Part shown: piece after piece, positions 4,145 to 5,560 of the stretch
How positions within the stretch are numbered: position 1 is the first letter of the stretch
How the letters are laid out: the number at the start of each line of letters is the position of its first letter
Source of the DNA: an uncultured Solirubrobacter sp.
Lineage (GTDB): Bacteria > Actinomycetota > Thermoleophilia > Solirubrobacterales > Solirubrobacteraceae
Assembly (NCBI GenBank): GCA_937871635.1
Contig: CALMNS010000631.1
Span: 1 to 5,560, forward strand
Length of the DNA: 5,560 nucleotides
Direction: 5' to 3'
The notes under the pieces: model-generated
What the model saw: the letters and a program-made list of their open reading frames with translations, nothing else
Told to the model about the DNA's origin: nothing
Database searches by the model: none
Made by a program: the position numbers and the translations under genes

Positions 4145-5560
4145 AGCTCGACTGGGGAGAGGTCGACCCGCCCGCGCGGCGCGTCGACGCGCTCGACCTG
4201 CACGACGACCGGGTCGCCGAGGCGCAGCGCCCGCCCGGACTGCGCACCGACGAGCATGGTGCCCTCCTCGTTGAGCTCCCACCAGTCACCGCGCAGGCGG
4301 CGGACGGGGAGCAGCCCCTCGTGCCCGTCGCCGAACGCGACGAACGCTCCCGCCCCGATCACCCCGATGACCTCGCCGGGCCACTCCGCCTGGCGGCCGG
4401 CGGCGACGAGCTCGCGCTCGAGCAGGAAGCAGCGGGCGACGTCGTCGGCCGAGCGCTCGATGACCATGGCGTCGCGCTCGCGCTTGGAGCAGTGCTCGCC
4501 CGTGTCGGGCAGCCGGTGGCCGTCCGGCGCGGTCTCGCCGAGGCCGAGGGCGGCCAACAGCGCCCGGTGGCAGACCAGGTCGGGGTAGCGACGGATCGGC
4601 GACGTGAAGTGGCAGTAGCACGGCGAGCGCAGGCCCGCGTGACCGACGTTCTGCGGCTGGTAGCGGGCCTGCTGGAGCGCGCGCAGGACGAGGCTGGTCA
4701 GCGCCGCCCGGCCCCGGCCGTCGTGGCGCCGGATCCAGGCGTCGACGACCTGGGAGATCTCCCCCACCGCGTCGGCCGCCTGCTGGGGGGTCATCGTCTC
4801 GGGGAGCGGGGGCGTCGGTACCTCGAGCGAGGCGAGCTGGTCGGCCAGCCGCTGCACGCGCTCGGGCTGCGGGCGCTCGTGGACGCGGTAGAGCGCCGGG
4901 TGGCCGCCCGCCTCCAGGAAGCTGGCCACCGCCTCGTTGGCGGCGATCATCAGGTGCTCGATGAGCCGGTGCGACTCCGTCTGCAGCGTGCGCCCGAGCT
5001 CGGTGACGTGGCCCTCGCGCGAGAACCGGAACTCGGGCTCGGCCGACTCGACGGCGAGGGCGCCCTGCTCCGCGCGCCGCGCCTCGAGGGCGGCGGAGAC
5101 CTCGCGGGCGACGGCCAGGGGGCCCGCCCACGGCTCGGCCGCCCGCTCGTCGCCGGCGAACACCCGGTCGACCTGCGGGTAGTCGAGCCGCGCGTCGGAG
5201 CGGATGAGCGAGCGGTGGAAGGCGGTGCGCACGACGTCGGGACCGTCGAAGTCGAGCTCCACCGTCACCGCCAGGCGGTCCTGGTGCGGGACGAGCGAGC
5301 ACGCCTCGTTGGAGAGCGCCTCGGGCAGCATCGGCTCGACCCTGCCCGGGACGTAGACGCTCGTCGCGCGCCGGTGAGCCTCCCGGTCGACCGGGGAGCC
5401 CGGGCGGACGTGGGCCGAGACGTCGGCGATGTGCACCCAGACGCGCGCCCCGCCGCCCGGCCGGCGCTCGGCGGAGATCGCGTCGTCGAAGTCCTTGGCG
5501 GTGGGCGGGTCGATCGTGAACGTCGCCAGGTCGCGCAGGTCGCGCCGCCCCGGGGCGTCC
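4141..5560 (-). CDS. rnr: RNase R / RNase II family 3'-5' exoribonuclease (partial, N-terminus missing)
   Basis: The last 472 residues of an RNB-family exoribonuclease are present; the start lies beyond the right edge. These enzymes degrade RNA hydrolytically from the 3' end using Mg2+. The catalytic motif TIDPPTAKDFDDAIS is at in-window residues 15-29, with Asp17, Asp23, Asp25 and Asp26 as the metal ligands. Next come VWVHIADVS (40-48), ESHRLIEHLMIAANEAVA (195-212), YRVHERP (224-230), and HFTSPIRRYPDL (317-328), whose arginines contact the substrate. A C-terminal S1 RNA-binding domain spans about 395-471 (GEVIGVIGAGAFVAFGDGHE onward). The protein ends immediately after S1 at RVDLSPVEL, without the basic tail of enterobacterial RNase R. 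Proximity to smpB favours RNase R over RNase II; the missing N-terminal cold-shock domains would decide. GTG 5434-5436 is an internal Val codon (VWVHIAD), not the start. Confidence 0.93.
   Translation of the reverse strand, partial: DAPGRRDLRDLATFTIDPPTAKDFDDAISAERRPGGGARVWVHIADVSAHVRPGSPVDREAHRRATSVYVPGRVEPMLPEALSNEACSLVPHQDRLAVTVELDFDGPDVVRTAFHRSLIRSDARLDYPQVDRVFAGDERAAEPWAGPLAVAREVSAALEARRAEQGALAVESAEPEFRFSREGHVTELGRTLQTESHRLIEHLMIAANEAVASFLEAGGHPALYRVHERPQPERVQRLADQLASLEVPTPPLPETMTPQQAADAVGEISQVVDAWIRRHDGRGRAALTSLVLRALQQARYQPQNVGHAGLRSPCYCHFTSPIRRYPDLVCHRALLAALGLGETAPDGHRLPDTGEHCSKRERDAMVIERSADDVARCFLLERELVAAGRQAEWPGEVIGVIGAGAFVAFGDGHEGLLPVRRLRGDWWELNEEGTMLVGAQSGRALRLGDPVVVQVERVDAPRGRVDLSPVEL

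Overview
The window comes from a very GC-rich genome. The gene families (an Rv3230c-type flavin/iron-sulfur reductase, a compact site-2 protease, an AbiEi-like/DUF559 protein) fit a high-GC actinobacterium. My best guess is the Thermoleophilia (Solirubrobacterales-like), but that is an inference from protein style, not a database match. Five complete or nearly complete genes, one MFS gene cut by the left edge and one RNase gene cut by the right edge fill almost all of the sequence. No gene-free stretch exceeds about 250 bases, and I saw no tRNA, rRNA, tmRNA or CRISPR.

Layout. Positions 1-491 (minus) hold the N-terminal half of an MFS transporter. It is divergent, across a 56-bp gap, from a membrane-embedded M50 metalloprotease at 548-1351 (plus). 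That gene converges on a ferredoxin-NADP-type reductase at 1407-2510 (minus), with a GC-rich hairpin between their ends. The reductase lies 8 bases downstream of smpB (2519-3010, minus), so the two are probably co-transcribed. Upstream of smpB is a 252-bp spacer containing a 118-bp nested palindrome (3153-3270). Next is a plus-strand gene for an AbiEi-like/DUF559 protein (3263-4144). Its stop codon interlocks with the stop codon of an RNase R-type exoribonuclease gene (4141 to beyond 5560, minus).

How the genes fit together. RNase R and SmpB act together in trans-translation and non-stop mRNA decay, and their genes are neighbours in many bacteria. Here they keep order and strand (rnr, then smpB, then the reductase, read leftwards), but an oppositely oriented DUF559/AbiEi-like gene with a palindromic repeat at its 5' side sits between them. 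The simplest reading is that a repeat-flanked accessory gene entered an ancestral rnr-smpB unit. The outer right arm of the palindrome supplies both the Shine-Dalgarno sequence and the start codon of the inserted gene. That arrangement is the most interesting part of the window.
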